A stretch of DNA of 64,000 nt from CAVWXT01 sp963759115 (GTDB lineage: Bacteria; Planctomycetota; Planctomycetia; Pirellulales; Thermoguttaceae): assembly GCA_963759115.1 (NCBI GenBank), contig CAVWXT010000006.1, forward strand, positions 496,001-560,000, given 5' to 3'. Each line of letters opens with the position of its first letter. Position 1 is the first letter of the stretch. The translations under genes were made by a program, and so were the position numbers. Below are positions 37,632 through 47,282 of the stretch, piece by piece. Below the pieces are notes generated by a model. The model saw nothing but the letters and a program-made list of their open reading frames with translations, had not been told where the DNA came from and searched no databases.

Positions 37632-38405
37632 ATGACTCAAGACGACGTACCCGCCGAAGATGCGTTTGTTGCGGAGCACGCTCAACCGCCCGCGCCCGTG
37701 CAGCCCGGCCCCTGGGGTTTCTGGGCTACAATGGGTCTCTCGCTGGTAGTGATGGTCGCGCTCGTCGCCATCGGATTCGTCGTTGAGCTCGCGGCTCTGG
37801 TTGCTCAAGGGATCGCTGGCTCCCACGCCCCTGACGGTCATGGCCTGGTTCTCTCGCTAGCCATTTGTGTGTCCGCGGTGGTTTGCCTCCGGCTCGTCGT
37901 CGCGATGGTGAAATCCCAACATCAGTTCTCGGTGCGAGACTACCTCGCCCTGAAAAAGGTGTCAACGAAATGCCTGCTGGGGTGGACGGCAATCCTCCTG
38001 ACGTTTCTGGCTGCGGTAAAGGGAACGACCTGGCTTCTTGAACAGGACATCCAATCCGATTCCATGATTCACGCCTACCGCACGGCGATCTTTGCGCCGC
38101 TGCTCTGGGTTGCGATGGTGATTGCGGGGCCCGTCTTCGAGGAGATATTCTTTCGCGGTTTCATGTTTCGGGGTATCCAGCAATCGCGCCCGGGAACCTC
38201 TGGCGCCGTCCTGATAACCTCTCTCATTTGGTCGCTACTCCATTTGCAGTACAATTTGTACGGGGTGGTCGTGATCTTCTTGATCGGTCTCCTGTTGGGC
38301 GTTGCACGGGCTCGATCGAACTCGACCTACCTCACCATCGCCATGCACGCGCTGTGGAACGCGATTGCCATCATTGAACTAGAGGTGTATCTTCGATGCT
38401 GCTAG
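37632..38405 (+). CDS. CPBP-family intramembrane metalloprotease
   Basis: 257 residues. Six or more spans (WGFWATMGLSLVVMVALVAIG onward). The CAAX/CPBP catalytic set is present: EEIFFRGFMFRG, SLLHLQYN with its His, and TIAMHALWNAI. In eukaryotic relatives it cleaves prenylated CAAX proteins; bacterial members act in bacteriocin immunity or unknown roles. Placed between aceE and aceF with no obvious link. Confidence 0.9.
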   Translation: MTQDDVPAEDAFVAEHAQPPAPVQPGPWGFWATMGLSLVVMVALVAIGFVVELAALVAQGIAGSHAPDGHGLVLSLAICVSAVVCLRLVVAMVKSQHQFSVRDYLALKKVSTKCLLGWTAILLTFLAAVKGTTWLLEQDIQSDSMIHAYRTAIFAPLLWVAMVIAGPVFEEIFFRGFMFRGIQQSRPGTSGAVLITSLIWSLLHLQYNLYGVVVIFLIGLLLGVARARSNSTYLTIAMHALWNAIAIIELEVYLRCC

Positions 38406-38500
38406 CCACGCGCCATGGGTCGCTTGTGGCATCAACAGCTTGCGGAGAGCTATAGCCGGCACGATGCTTCGGCGCAATACTATGCTGTGGGTCAACCTTA

Positions 38501-39826
38501 ATGAGCACGGAATTCAAACTGCCCGAACTTGGCGAAAACATCACCAGCGGCGACGTGGTCAACGTGCTCGTCCGCGAGGGCGACGTGATCGCGGCCAACG
38601 ACGGCGTGATCGAATTGGAGACCGACAAGGCGGTCGTGGAAATCCCTTGCCCACTGGCCGGCAAGGTCGCCAAGATCCACGTGAGCAAGGGGCAGACCGT
38701 CAAGGTGGGCCAAACGGTGTTATCCGTCGAGGCGGAAGCTGGCGAAGCCACAGGGCCGCGACCGGCGGCCGCGCCGGCACCGGGCGGCTCGACCGCCAGT
38801 CCCGAATCCCAGTCCCCCAGTCCGCAGCCCCCGAGTCCACCATCCACCATCCACCATCCGCCATCGTCAGTTCCCGCCGGTCCCGAAGCACGCCGGCTGG
38901 CCCGCGAGTTGGGCGTTGACCTTTCACGGGTGTCGGGCACCGGCAAGGGCGGGCGAATCACGACCGACGACGTTCGTGCCGCCGCTCAGACCGCAAAGCC
39001 GCGAGCGGCGGCCGCGCCGGTCCAAGCCGCAACGAGCCCTCACCCTAGCCCTCTCCGAAGGGGAGAGGGGACAGAGGGGACCTTGCCTCTCGTTCCGTCC
39101 GGCGAACCGGGCCAGGACGCCTACGGGCCGATCGGCCGCGAGCGAATGTCGAAGATTCGCCGCACCATCGCCGCGCAGATGGCCAAGTCGGCCAGCATCA
39201 TTCCGCACGTGACCAACTTCGACGACGCCGACGTGACCGACCTGGAGCGGCTGCGAAAAAGCGTTCCGGCCGCCGGCGCCGATCCGGCGGTCAAGCTCAC
39301 GGCGCTGCCGTTTGTCATCAAGGCCGTGGCCCTGGCATTGCGGCAGCATCCCCTGCTCAACGCAAGCATCGACGAGGAGAAGGAGGAGATCGTCTACAAA
39401 CAGTATGTCAACCTCGGCGTGGCGGTGGACACGCCCCGCGGGCTGGTCGTGCCTGTAATGCGTAACGCCGATCGGATGGGCATCCTGCAAATCGCCGAGG
39501 CGCTAGCGAAGCTGACATCGCGGGCCAGGGCGGCGGAGTTCGGCATCGACGAAATCCGCGGCGGCACGTTCACCATCAGCAACCTCGGCGCCGTGGGCGG
39601 CGCCTACAGCACGCCGATCATCAACCATCCCGAGGTGGCGATCTTGCTGGTGGGCCGATCGCGCTGGCTGGTGGGCGTACACGAGGGACGGATTGACGGC
39701 CGCCTGATGATGCCGCTAAGCCTTTCGTACGACCACCGCGTCGTCGACGGCGCCGCCGCCGGACGGTTCCTCAACCAAGTCATTGACTACCTGCAATCGC
39801 CGGGTAAACTGCTGTTGACGAAGTAA
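38501..39826 (+). CDS. aceF: Dihydrolipoyllysine acetyltransferase (PDH E2)
   Basis: 441 residues. Lipoyl domain residues 1-78 with the lipoylated Lys in ELETDKAVVEIP; a Pro/Ser-rich linker from low-complexity DNA; peripheral-subunit-binding domain with ARRLARELGVDLSRVSGTGKGGRITTDDV (about 128-165); catalytic acetyltransferase domain from about 205 with SYDHRVVDGAAAGRFL near the end. Residues encoded by 39030-39085 (SPHPSPLRRGEGTEG) come from a dispersed palindromic repeat inserted in the second linker, where length is tolerated. Followed by lpd 91 bp later. Confidence 0.94.
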   Translation: MSTEFKLPELGENITSGDVVNVLVREGDVIAANDGVIELETDKAVVEIPCPLAGKVAKIHVSKGQTVKVGQTVLSVEAEAGEATGPRPAAAPAPGGSTASPESQSPSPQPPSPPSTIHHPPSSVPAGPEARRLARELGVDLSRVSGTGKGGRITTDDVRAAAQTAKPRAAAAPVQAATSPHPSPLRRGEGTEGTLPLVPSGEPGQDAYGPIGRERMSKIRRTIAAQMAKSASIIPHVTNFDDADVTDLERLRKSVPAAGADPAVKLTALPFVIKAVALALRQHPLLNASIDEEKEEIVYKQYVNLGVAVDTPRGLVVPVMRNADRMGILQIAEALAKLTSRARAAEFGIDEIRGGTFTISNLGAVGGAYSTPIINHPEVAILLVGRSRWLVGVHEGRIDGRLMMPLSLSYDHRVVDGAAAGRFLNQVIDYLQSPGKLLLTK

Positions 39827-39917
39827 TGGAGCGGAGCGTTCAGTGCGCAGGGCTCAGTACGTGAAACAGCGCGGTCCTCGCGTCCTGAACCCTAAACTCT
39901 GAACCCTGAACCCTTCC

Positions 39918-41354
39918 ATGAACACTCAACTTTGCGTCCTCGGCGCCGGGCCGGGCGGTTACGCGGCGGCGTTTCTCGCCGCCGACCTGGGGCTGCAAGT
40001 CACCCTGGTCGATCTCGAATCGCGCCTCGGCGGCGTCTGCCTGCTGCGCGGCTGCATCCCTTCGAAAGCCCTGCTGCACGTGGCCAAGACCATCGCCGAG
40101 GCCAAGCACCTCGGCGATTGGGGCGTCGCTTTTCCGGAGCCGGCGATCGATCTGTCCGCCATGCGGCCGCGCAAGGAGAAGGTCATCGCCACGCTCACAG
40201 GCGGTCTGAAGCAAGTTGCCGCCCGACGAAACGTCCAGTTCATCCGCGCCCGGGCCGCCTTCGAGGATTCGCAGACGCTCAAGCTCGATCCGGTGGACGG
40301 CAAGCCGCTGGCCGACGACCGGGTCGTCTTTGAGCACTGCATCGTCGCCACGGGATCAAGTCCCACGCTCATGCCGGCCTTCGACTTGCCGACGCATCGC
40401 GTGATGGATTCCACCGGCGCGCTGGAATTGCCCGACGTGCCCGAGTCGCTGTTGGTCGTCGGCGGCGGTTACATCGGGCTGGAGTTGGGCACCGTCTATG
40501 CCGCCCTGGGCAGCGAGGTTTCGGTCGTCGAATTGACCGACGGCCTGCTGCCGGGCGCCGATCGCGACCTGGTCAGGCCGCTGCACAAGAGACTCCAAGG
40601 CAGCTTCGAGGCCATCTATCTCAACACCAAGGTCGCCGCCCTGGCCGACAAGCAGGATGCGATCGAAGTCAGTTTCGAGGGCGACGTGCCGGAGAAAGTG
40701 CGGCGGTTCAGCCGCGTGCTGCTGTGCGTCGGCCGGCGGCCCAATAGCGATGGGCTGGGGCTGGAGAAGACCAGAGTCCAGATCGACGACCACGGCTTCA
40801 TTGTGGTCGACCTTCAGCGCCGCACGGCCGATCCGCACATTCTGGCCATCGGCGACGTGGCCGGCCAGCCGATGCTGGCCCACAAGGCGACCCATGAAGG
40901 CAAGGCGGCCGTCGAGGCGCTGGCCGGCCAACCGGCCGCCTTCGAGCCGCAGGCAATTCCCGCCGTCGTCTTCACCGATCCGGAAATCGCCTGGGCCGGG
41001 CTCACCGAAACCGAGGCCAAACGCCAGGGCCGCAAGATCGAAGTGGCCCAATTCCCCTGGGCCGCCAGCGGCCGGGCCCAGGCCATCGGCCGCACCGAAG
41101 GACTGACCAAGTGGGTCGTCGATCCGGAGACCGAGCGAGTCTTGGGCTGCGGCATCGTCGGCTTCGGCGCCGGCGACTGATCGGCCGAAGCCGTCCTGGC
41201 GATCGAAATGGGCTGCTCGGTCCGCGACGTGGCGGAGACCATCCATCCCCATCCGACGCTCAGCGAGACGCTCGGCGCCGCGGCCGAAGTCCATCTCGGC
41301 ATCGCCACCGATCTGTACCGGCCCAAAAAGAAAAGGATGAAGGATGAGGGATGA
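39918..41354 (+). CDS. lpdA: Dihydrolipoamide dehydrogenase (PDH E3), internal stop from paired indels
   Basis: About 478 residues. FAD site (CVLGAGPGGYAAAFLAADLG), redox disulfide in GGVCLLRGCIPSKALL, NAD site (LLVVGGGYIGLELGTVYAALG), second FAD motif (ILAIGDVAGQPMLAHKATHEG) and dimer interface ending HPHPTLSETL. At 41172-41186 the sequence reads GGCGACTGATCGGCC, giving GD-stop; deleting one G and restoring one G (GGC GAG CTG ATC GCC) yields the family sequence GAGELIAEAVL. Two compensating single-base errors are therefore likely. The last residues (KKKRMKDEG) derive from a GATGAAGG repeat. Confidence 0.9.
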
Positions 41355-41421
41355 AGGACGAACTTCCCGACGACAGACCGTCGGTGAACTCATCCCTTAT
41401 CCTTCACCCTTCATCTCTCAT
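41334..41421. repeat. GGATGAAG / CTTCATCC inverted low-complexity repeat
   Basis: GGATGAAGGATGAGGGATGA (41335-41354) and the imperfect complement CATCCCTTATCCTTCACCCT (41391-41410) flank 36 bp that contain CGACAGACCGTCG. It lies at the lpd 3' end. Confidence 0.5.
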
Positions 41422-41432
41422 CGCGACGTTGC

Positions 41433-41827
41433 TTATCCGCGGGCTTGGCCGGGCGCGCCGGCACGGACGCGCTTCTGCACGTCGGTTTCCAGCACGCCGA
41501 AGGTGGCTTCGTGCCGCTGGATGGTCAACTGCAACGCGTGCAGCATCCGCTTGGCCGTGTAGAAGTTCGTGATGATCCGCTGCGTGACCGGAATCGGGTG
41601 CGTCGGCATCCAAACGGCTGCGGGTTCAAGCCGAAATCGATGATCAATTCTTCCGGCGTGCCGGTGACGCGGCAGAAGTTGGCATAAAGCGCCATCACCT
41701 TGGAATCGTCGATCTCCACCTGCATCCGTTGCGGAGGCTGCTGGGCAGGAGGCGTTGTTGGCGCCGCCGCGTCAACTGCGGGGGGACTGTCCAGATTGTC
41801 TTCGGGCTTGTCGGGTGTCTTGGCCAC
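41433..41827 (-). CDS. DUF3467 protein, one frameshift
   Basis: About 131 residues: Pro/Ala-rich N-terminus, then VEIDDSKVMALYANFCRVTGTPEELIIDFGLNPQPFG, the DUF3467 core. The frame changes near nt 41608 and continues MPTHPIPVTQRIITNFYTAKRMLHALQ in the next frame to a stop at 41433. Function unknown. Confidence 0.78.
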
Positions 41828-42177
41828 GGAACTTTCTCCTATAGGCGGGACACGCTTTTGTCTGCAAAACGATAACAGCGTAATTATAGCACGCAGAAGA
41901 ATGACCGCCCATCGACGGCCGACTCTTCCTGCAGCCGATAACGCCGAAATCTGTTCGTCCCGCGAAAACGGGGCAAAGTCCCGGCTCGACTTTGCCGATT
42001 ATTCCGACGGCGTTGATTGGGATAAGTTTGCGGTAGCATTGCGCAAAACTCGGAAACAACCCAAATTGACAAAGAGACGGGGGACTGCGGACCGGCGGCA
42101 GATGACACCACCTCCATGACCACACTCAGTTCGGTAGCCCGATCGCTGCTGGCCGGTGCTGCTGGCGGTCGGCGGCG

Positions 42178-43185
42178 ATGCTCGGCCTGGCGGGCTGTCA
42201 TGCGGTCGACTTCTACGACCCGTCGCTGCAAAAGCCGGTGCCGCCGGCCCTGGAGCCGCCGCGCGAACTGTCCATGGTGTCGCTGCCGACCTATCGCGTC
42301 GAGCCGCCCGACATCCTGCAGATCGAGATGCTCAAGCTGGTGCCGCTGCCGCCCTACCGCATCGACATCTACGACGTGCTGCAAATCCGCGTGCTGGGCA
42401 CGATCCTCGATCAGCCCATCGACGGCTTCTTCCTGGTGGAAGGCGAGGGGATCGTCACCCTGGGGCCGGCCTACGGCACGGTCCGCGTGGCGGGCATGAC
42501 CATCGAGGAGGCCACCGAGGCCATCACCCGCAAGCTGCAGGAGGTGCTGGCCAAGCCGGACGTGTCGGTGCAGTTGGCCCGCACCGCCGGCACGCAGCCG
42601 ATCACCGGCCAGTACCTGATCGGGCCGGACGGCACGATCAACCTGCGGCAATACGGCATGTTGCACGTGGCCGGCAAGACGGTCACGGAGATTCGGCTGG
42701 ACCTGCAAAAGCACCTGTCGCAGTATTTCGACTCGCCGGAGGCGTCGGTCGACGTGATCGCCTACAACAGCAAGGTGTTTTACGTGATTACGGAAGGGGC
42801 GGGCATGGGCGACAACGTCCGCCGCGTGCCGATCACCGGCAACGAGACGGTGTTGGACGCCTTGAGCGCGGTCAACGGGCTGTCGCAGGTTTCCAGCGCG
42901 CAGATGTGGATGGCGCGGCCGGCGCCGGGCGGGTTCGGCTGCGAGCAGATCTTGCCGGTCGATTACGAGGCGATCGCGCAGGGCGGCTCGGCGGCCACGA
43001 ACTACCAGATCATGCCCGGCGATCGGGTGTTCATCGCCGAGGACAACGTGATGGCGTTCAACAACTACCTGACGAAGGTGACGCTGCCGATCGAGCGGCT
43101 GTTGGGCGTAGCGTCGCTGGGCACCTCGGCCACCCGCGGCTTCCAGACCCTCGGCCGCGGCTACAACGCGAACCGACAATTTTAG
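42178..43185 (+). CDS. Polysaccharide export lipoprotein (Wza/OtnA-like)
   Basis: 335 residues as annotated. Residues 1-7 (MLGLAGC) are a lipobox but the rest of the signal peptide seems to lie upstream in another frame (ATG 42116, MTTLSSVARSLLAG), implying a small indel near nt 42160. Two Poly_export regions (YRIDIYDVLQIRVLG...GEGIVTLGPAYGTVRVAGMT; QYLIGPDGTINLRQYGMLHVAGKT) and SLBB-like strands (VIAYNSKVFYVITEGAGMGDNVRRVPITGNETVLDAL). Forms outer-membrane polysaccharide conduits in relatives. No other exopolysaccharide genes are adjacent. Confidence 0.86.
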   Translation: MLGLAGCHAVDFYDPSLQKPVPPALEPPRELSMVSLPTYRVEPPDILQIEMLKLVPLPPYRIDIYDVLQIRVLGTILDQPIDGFFLVEGEGIVTLGPAYGTVRVAGMTIEEATEAITRKLQEVLAKPDVSVQLARTAGTQPITGQYLIGPDGTINLRQYGMLHVAGKTVTEIRLDLQKHLSQYFDSPEASVDVIAYNSKVFYVITEGAGMGDNVRRVPITGNETVLDALSAVNGLSQVSSAQMWMARPAPGGFGCEQILPVDYEAIAQGGSAATNYQIMPGDRVFIAEDNVMAFNNYLTKVTLPIERLLGVASLGTSATRGFQTLGRGYNANRQF

Positions 43186-43360
43186 ACGGCCTGTCCTAAA
43201 CACGGACAATAATCCCAACAGGGGGGCCGCGTCGAACGACTTGCGCGACAACATCGCGTCTGTTGCCGAAAACACCTGCCGGACGTACAATTCGAGTGGG
43301 TGAGAAGGCGATGGCATTTTTGGGCTCTTGTGCGGGGCAGGAGCGGGAAAGGCAAAAGCC

Positions 43361-44233
43361 ATGCACGTAGCGATCGCACTCGGAACATTCTTGTTGGGTG
43401 GCTGGGTGCTCGACGCACCCCCGGAAGAAAAGCTATCCGTAACTCAGCCGCCGGCGGCGGCAGTGCCTGCGATGCCGCCTCTCCTTGCTCCGATTGCCCC
43501 GCCTGACGATATTCGCCGACGGCAAGGAACGTCGCCAGAAGGCGGCGACCAGAGGCGGGGCGGCATGACGCCGGGCGGACAACCGCGGGCCGGACAGATG
43601 CAGCGAGGGCAGACGCCGGCTGGGCAAGCGGCGCGTGCTCAAGGCCAAGGCGCCCCCGCTATGATGCCTTCGTCTCCCACGGAGTCTGGCGGCCCCGGCA
43701 CGGAGGGCGTGCCCGGCCAACCGCAGGCGCCGACGGCAGGCACTCAGCAACCAGGAGCGGCAGGGACGGGTGAAGCCTCCAGCGCGACCATGCAGGCGAT
43801 GGGGCCGATGTTGCCCACGGCCAATCAGCGCCGGACCTCGATGCCGATGGGATCGCTCCCGTCGTTGGGGTCGGCGGGGCAGCTTCCCCGCCCCTCGATG
43901 ATCGGCGGTGCGGCCCCGCAAACCACGGACAAACCGCATTCGAACTACCAGCCGGGTGCTTCCGGAGTGAGTCCTTGGCTGAATCTCTTCCGCCGGGACA
44001 CTATCGACATCGACAACTACAACACGTTGGTCCGGCCGGAATTCGACCAGCGAAAACAGAACCGGCAGGTCCGAGGCGACATTAGCGGACTGCAACGCAA
44101 CTCGCGGTTGCAGGGGATGAGCCTGCAACAAATGAACCAGCAGAACCGGACCTTGCAGGGCGTGGGCACTCCGCAGTTCTACATGAACTACGGCAACTAC
44201 TATCCGTATCAGGGGCAGGGGGGCGGACCGTAG
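43361..44233 (+). CDS. Secreted low-complexity protein of unknown function
   Basis: 290 residues. Short signal-like start (MHVAIALGTFLLGGWVLDA), long Gln/Gly/Pro-rich region (residues 30-190), and a conserved-looking tail: SPWLNLFRRDTIDIDNYNTLVRPEFDQRKQ then FYMNYGNYYPYQGQGGGP. GGGAAAGG upstream supports the start. The last 25 bp overlap the convergent acetyltransferase gene. Confidence 0.65.
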   Translation: MHVAIALGTFLLGGWVLDAPPEEKLSVTQPPAAAVPAMPPLLAPIAPPDDIRRRQGTSPEGGDQRRGGMTPGGQPRAGQMQRGQTPAGQAARAQGQGAPAMMPSSPTESGGPGTEGVPGQPQAPTAGTQQPGAAGTGEASSATMQAMGPMLPTANQRRTSMPMGSLPSLGSAGQLPRPSMIGGAAPQTTDKPHSNYQPGASGVSPWLNLFRRDTIDIDNYNTLVRPEFDQRKQNRQVRGDISGLQRNSRLQGMSLQQMNQQNRTLQGVGTPQFYMNYGNYYPYQGQGGGP

Positions 44234-45351
44234 TCGCGGTCGTAGAGGCGGTAGGTCTTGAGGCGTCGGGCGCCGCCTTTCTCCAGGCTGCCGCGCGAGA
44301 GGCTGTTGGACTCCGCGACCCAGGAATACTCCACCTCCTCGATTCCCCACGCCAGCCCCGCCGGCACCATCGCCCGCAAGAGCACGAGGCCGACGCCCAG
44401 CAGTTGGTACTCAGGTACGACGTTGGTTGCCAACAGCCGCACTTTCTTGATGGCCCGTTTGTTCCACAGCAGCCGCACAAAGCCGAAGGGCCACAGCCGG
44501 CCGTCAATCTTTTTGATGCGGGGATTGTAGTCCGGAAGGCAGAACGCGGCGCCGACGAGCTTGCCGTCGATCTCGGCCGCCACAGCCAGTTCGGGCACGA
44601 TCAGCCGCCGCAGGCCATTGGCCATGTGTTCCACTTCCCGCTGCGACAGCGGCACGAAGCTCCAGTGCTTGGTCATCGACCGGTTGTAGATCGAGAGGAA
44701 CGCCTCCACCTCCTCGCGGAATCGCAAAGTATCCATAGGGCGCACGCGGATGTTGTACCGCTCGACGATCTGTTCGGCGATCGGACCGTGTTTCGCGGCA
44801 CTGTCCGGCAGCATGTCGAGATTTGCCCAATACGCATACAAGTCCTGCGACTTGCGGAAGCCGCAGCCCTCGAGCAACCGGGCGTAGTAGGGCGGATTGT
44901 AGGCCATCATCAGCGTCGGCGGGGAGTCGAAGCCCTCGATCAGCACGCCGATGACGTAATTGATCCCCGGACTCATCGGACCACGCACGGAGAAGATATC
45001 GCGCTCGGCCAACCACTGGGCAACGGCATCCAGCAGCGCCGTGGCAACCTCCTGGTCGTCGACGCATTCGAAGAAACCGAAGAACCCCTGCCGGAGGCCG
45101 TGCAGCCGAATGTGCGCTTCGTTGAGAATGGCCGCCACGCGGCCACACACCGCGCCGCCGCGATAGGCCAGAAACGTCTGGATCCGGTTCTCCTCATAGA
45201 ACGGATGCGGGCGATAGCCGACCAGTTCCTTCTGCTCGAACCGCAAGGGCGGCACCCAGTTCGGATCGCCGCGGTAAAGAGTCCACGGAAACTCAAGGAA
45301 CTCCCCGCGCTGGCGGCGAGAAGCCACGGGCTGAACGGTTATGGTGGGCAT
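44209..45351 (-). CDS. YghO-like N-acetyltransferase-fold protein
   Basis: 380 residues. N-terminus FLEFPWTLYRGDPNWVPPLRFEQKELVGYRPHPFYE, then SVRGPMSPGINYVIGVLIEGFDSPPTLMMAYNPPYYARLLEGCGF and a GNAT-like C-terminal half (ELAVAAEIDGKLVGAAFCLPDYN...VVPEYQLLGVGLVLLRAMVPAG). Resembles E. coli YghO-type proteins. Substrate unknown. Confidence 0.82.
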   Translation of the reverse strand: MPTITVQPVASRRQRGEFLEFPWTLYRGDPNWVPPLRFEQKELVGYRPHPFYEENRIQTFLAYRGGAVCGRVAAILNEAHIRLHGLRQGFFGFFECVDDQEVATALLDAVAQWLAERDIFSVRGPMSPGINYVIGVLIEGFDSPPTLMMAYNPPYYARLLEGCGFRKSQDLYAYWANLDMLPDSAAKHGPIAEQIVERYNIRVRPMDTLRFREEVEAFLSIYNRSMTKHWSFVPLSQREVEHMANGLRRLIVPELAVAAEIDGKLVGAAFCLPDYNPRIKKIDGRLWPFGFVRLLWNKRAIKKVRLLATNVVPEYQLLGVGLVLLRAMVPAGLAWGIEEVEYSWVAESNSLSRGSLEKGGARRLKTYRLYDRDYGPPPCP

Positions 45352-45512
45352 GCGCGGATTCTAGAGCACCACCACTCGGCGAGTCAACGTCTCTCGACCG
45401 GCCGCATGTCAGGGCATCCGAAAAGGGGGCTGCGCTAGGTTCTCAATCGTGCGTAGACACGTAATCGCCGCGGACAGCGGCAGTCACTAGCCAGGGGCGC
45501 GAGCCCCCGCGA

Positions 45513-46667
45513 CTAATCGCGTTCGTGCCGCACGCCCTCGTTGTGCTTCCCCCACCCCCGCGACCTTTCCCGTTTGAAGTGCTCGAACTGATCGCATTCG
45601 ATCGCCCGGCGAGCGTCGGCCAGCAGCCGCTGGTAGTACGTGAGGTTGTGGATCGAAAGGAGAATCGGCCCGAGCATCTCGCCGGCCATGAACAGGTGCC
45701 GGATGTACCCCCGGCTGCGGCGGCAGGCGACGCACGGACACCCCACTTGGAGAGGACGCTCGTCCCGCTCGTATTGCGCGTTCCGCAGACGCAAGGTCCC
45801 TTCGTCGGTGAACGCCATGGAGTTGCGGCCGTTTCGGGTGGGCATGACGCAGTCGAACAAGTCGATGCCCCGTCCGATCGCTTCCAGCAAGTCCTCGGGC
45901 CGGCCCACGCCCATCAGGTAGCACGGCCGGTCAGCGGGCAACTCGGGCACGGTCGTCTCCAGGATGCGAAGCATGTCGTCCTGCTCTTCGCCGACGCTCA
46001 GGCCGCCGACGGCGTAGCCCGCAAAGTCCAACTCCCGAAGCTGCCTCGCGCAGGCGACGCGAAGTTCCGGGTCGAGCCCGCCCTGGACGATGGCGAACAG
46101 CGCCTGGTTGGTGCGCGTGGCGGCATCGCGGCACCGTCGGGCCCAGCGGACGGAGCGTTCGGCGGCGTCGCGGACGACTTCCCGCTCGTTGGGGAGGCCC
46201 ACGACGTGGTCGAGCACCATCGCCACGTCGCTGCCCAAGGCCTCCTGGATGGCCACCGCCCGCTCCGGCGAGAGGGCCACCAGCCGCCCGTCGATGTGCG
46301 AACGGAAGATTGCCTGTTCTTCGGTCACTTCGATGCGATGGGCGAGGCTGAACAGTTGAAAGCCGCCGCTATCGGTGAGGATGGGCCCATCCCAGCCCAT
46401 GAAACGGTGCAGTCCGCCCAGCGCGGCGACCACCTCTTCACCGGGCCGCAAGGTCAGGTGGTAGGTGTTGCCCAGGATCATTTCGGCCCCGGTGGCGCGG
46501 AGTTGTTCGATCTCCAGTCCCTTGACCGTGGCTTGCGTGCCGACGGGCATGAACGCGGGCAGTTGCACGTCGCCGTGCGGGGTCGAGAAGACGCTGCGCC
46601 GCGCCGCGCTTTGGGCATCGGTATGCACCAGGCGGAAAGATGTGGCTGGGTGTTTTGGAGGAATCAT
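45513..46667 (-). CDS. tgt: tRNA-guanine transglycosylase
   Basis: 384 residues. Exchanges the wobble guanine of GUN-anticodon tRNAs for preQ1 in queuosine synthesis. Motifs: LGNTYHLTLRPG, TDSGGFQLFSL with one catalytic Asp, IVQGGLDPELR, GGLSVGE, nucleophile Asp in GIDLFDCVMPTRNGRN, and the zinc site CPCVACRRSRGYIRH...SIHN. Complete, single frame. Confidence 0.97.
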   Translation of the reverse strand: MIPPKHPATSFRLVHTDAQSAARRSVFSTPHGDVQLPAFMPVGTQATVKGLEIEQLRATGAEMILGNTYHLTLRPGEEVVAALGGLHRFMGWDGPILTDSGGFQLFSLAHRIEVTEEQAIFRSHIDGRLVALSPERAVAIQEALGSDVAMVLDHVVGLPNEREVVRDAAERSVRWARRCRDAATRTNQALFAIVQGGLDPELRVACARQLRELDFAGYAVGGLSVGEEQDDMLRILETTVPELPADRPCYLMGVGRPEDLLEAIGRGIDLFDCVMPTRNGRNSMAFTDEGTLRLRNAQYERDERPLQVGCPCVACRRSRGYIRHLFMAGEMLGPILLSIHNLTYYQRLLADARRAIECDQFEHFKRERSRGWGKHNEGVRHERD

Positions 46668-46708
46668 GGCGAAATAACCGCGGGAGGCCCAGCCTTCTTC
46701 GCGCTCGA

Positions 46709-47038
46709 TCAGGACAACTTGGCGCTGGCCAAACGATTGAGACTAACGCCTGCTTCCGCGGCTTCGACAGCCAACTGCCGATGAACTTCCGGGGGCACGC
46801 GAACCATGAACTTCCCGCTGAAGTGACGGGAAGCAAGAGCCTCGGGAATCGTTTCTCCGTTGGCTTGCATGTCTTCAACGACCTCGGCGACGACCGTTCG
46901 GATTCCGCGCAAGGCCGCCTCGGGCGAAGAGGCCAGCCAACTCAAGCTCGGGAACTCAGCGCATAGTCCGACATGCTCTTGGTCTTCTTCCGACCACGTT
47001 ACCCGATAGGTATAGCGGTCACTTCTCTTTGTCTTCAC
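46709..47038 (-). CDS. hicB: HicB-family antitoxin
   Basis: 109 residues: partially degraded RNase-H-like N-terminus (YRVTWSEEDQEHVGLCAEFPSLSWLASSPEAALRGIRTVV) and a C-terminal ribbon-helix-helix (SGKFMVRVPPEVHRQLAVEAAEAGVSLNRLASAKL). Overlaps hicA by 20 bp. Confidence 0.9.
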   Translation of the reverse strand: MKTKRSDRYTYRVTWSEEDQEHVGLCAEFPSLSWLASSPEAALRGIRTVVAEVVEDMQANGETIPEALASRHFSGKFMVRVPPEVHRQLAVEAAEAGVSLNRLASAKLS

Positions 47039-47276
47039 GTTTCAGCCTCTCGATTGCCTTGAGGACTTGGCGGACCTGATACGCCTTGGCCATTCCCTTG
47101 GCGTTTTGAATATTGACCCTCGGATCGCCTTCCCACGGCGTCTTATAGATCCGATGACTTGACCCGCATTGCCGCGATTGTCGAAAGAAGTGATCGCAAA
47201 CGCGACACAGATCGGCGAAACGAATCCCTCGCGGACTCCGTTGCATTTGATCGACAATTCCATCAACGCTCGGCAT
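47019..47276 (-). CDS. hicA: HicA toxin
   Basis: 85 residues from the second of two adjacent ATGs (47276), favoured because it falls on the predicted transcription start. The dsRBD-like fold has the catalytic His in CGSSHRIYKTP, then VNIQNAKGMAKAYQVRQVLKAI. mRNA interferase by family. Confidence 0.85.
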   Translation of the reverse strand: MPSVDGIVDQMQRSPRGIRFADLCRVCDHFFRQSRQCGSSHRIYKTPWEGDPRVNIQNAKGMAKAYQVRQVLKAIERLKREDKEK

Positions 47277-47282
47277 CATTGA

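Noticed and set aside
39865..39917. Telomere-like GAACCCT repeats before lpd
   Set aside because: Only three or four imperfect copies; common low-complexity intergenic sequence in this window and without any end structure.
42156..43199. 347-codon open frame overlapping the export lipoprotein
   Set aside because: Shadow frame rich in Arg/Gly; the other frame has Poly_export motifs and a lipobox.
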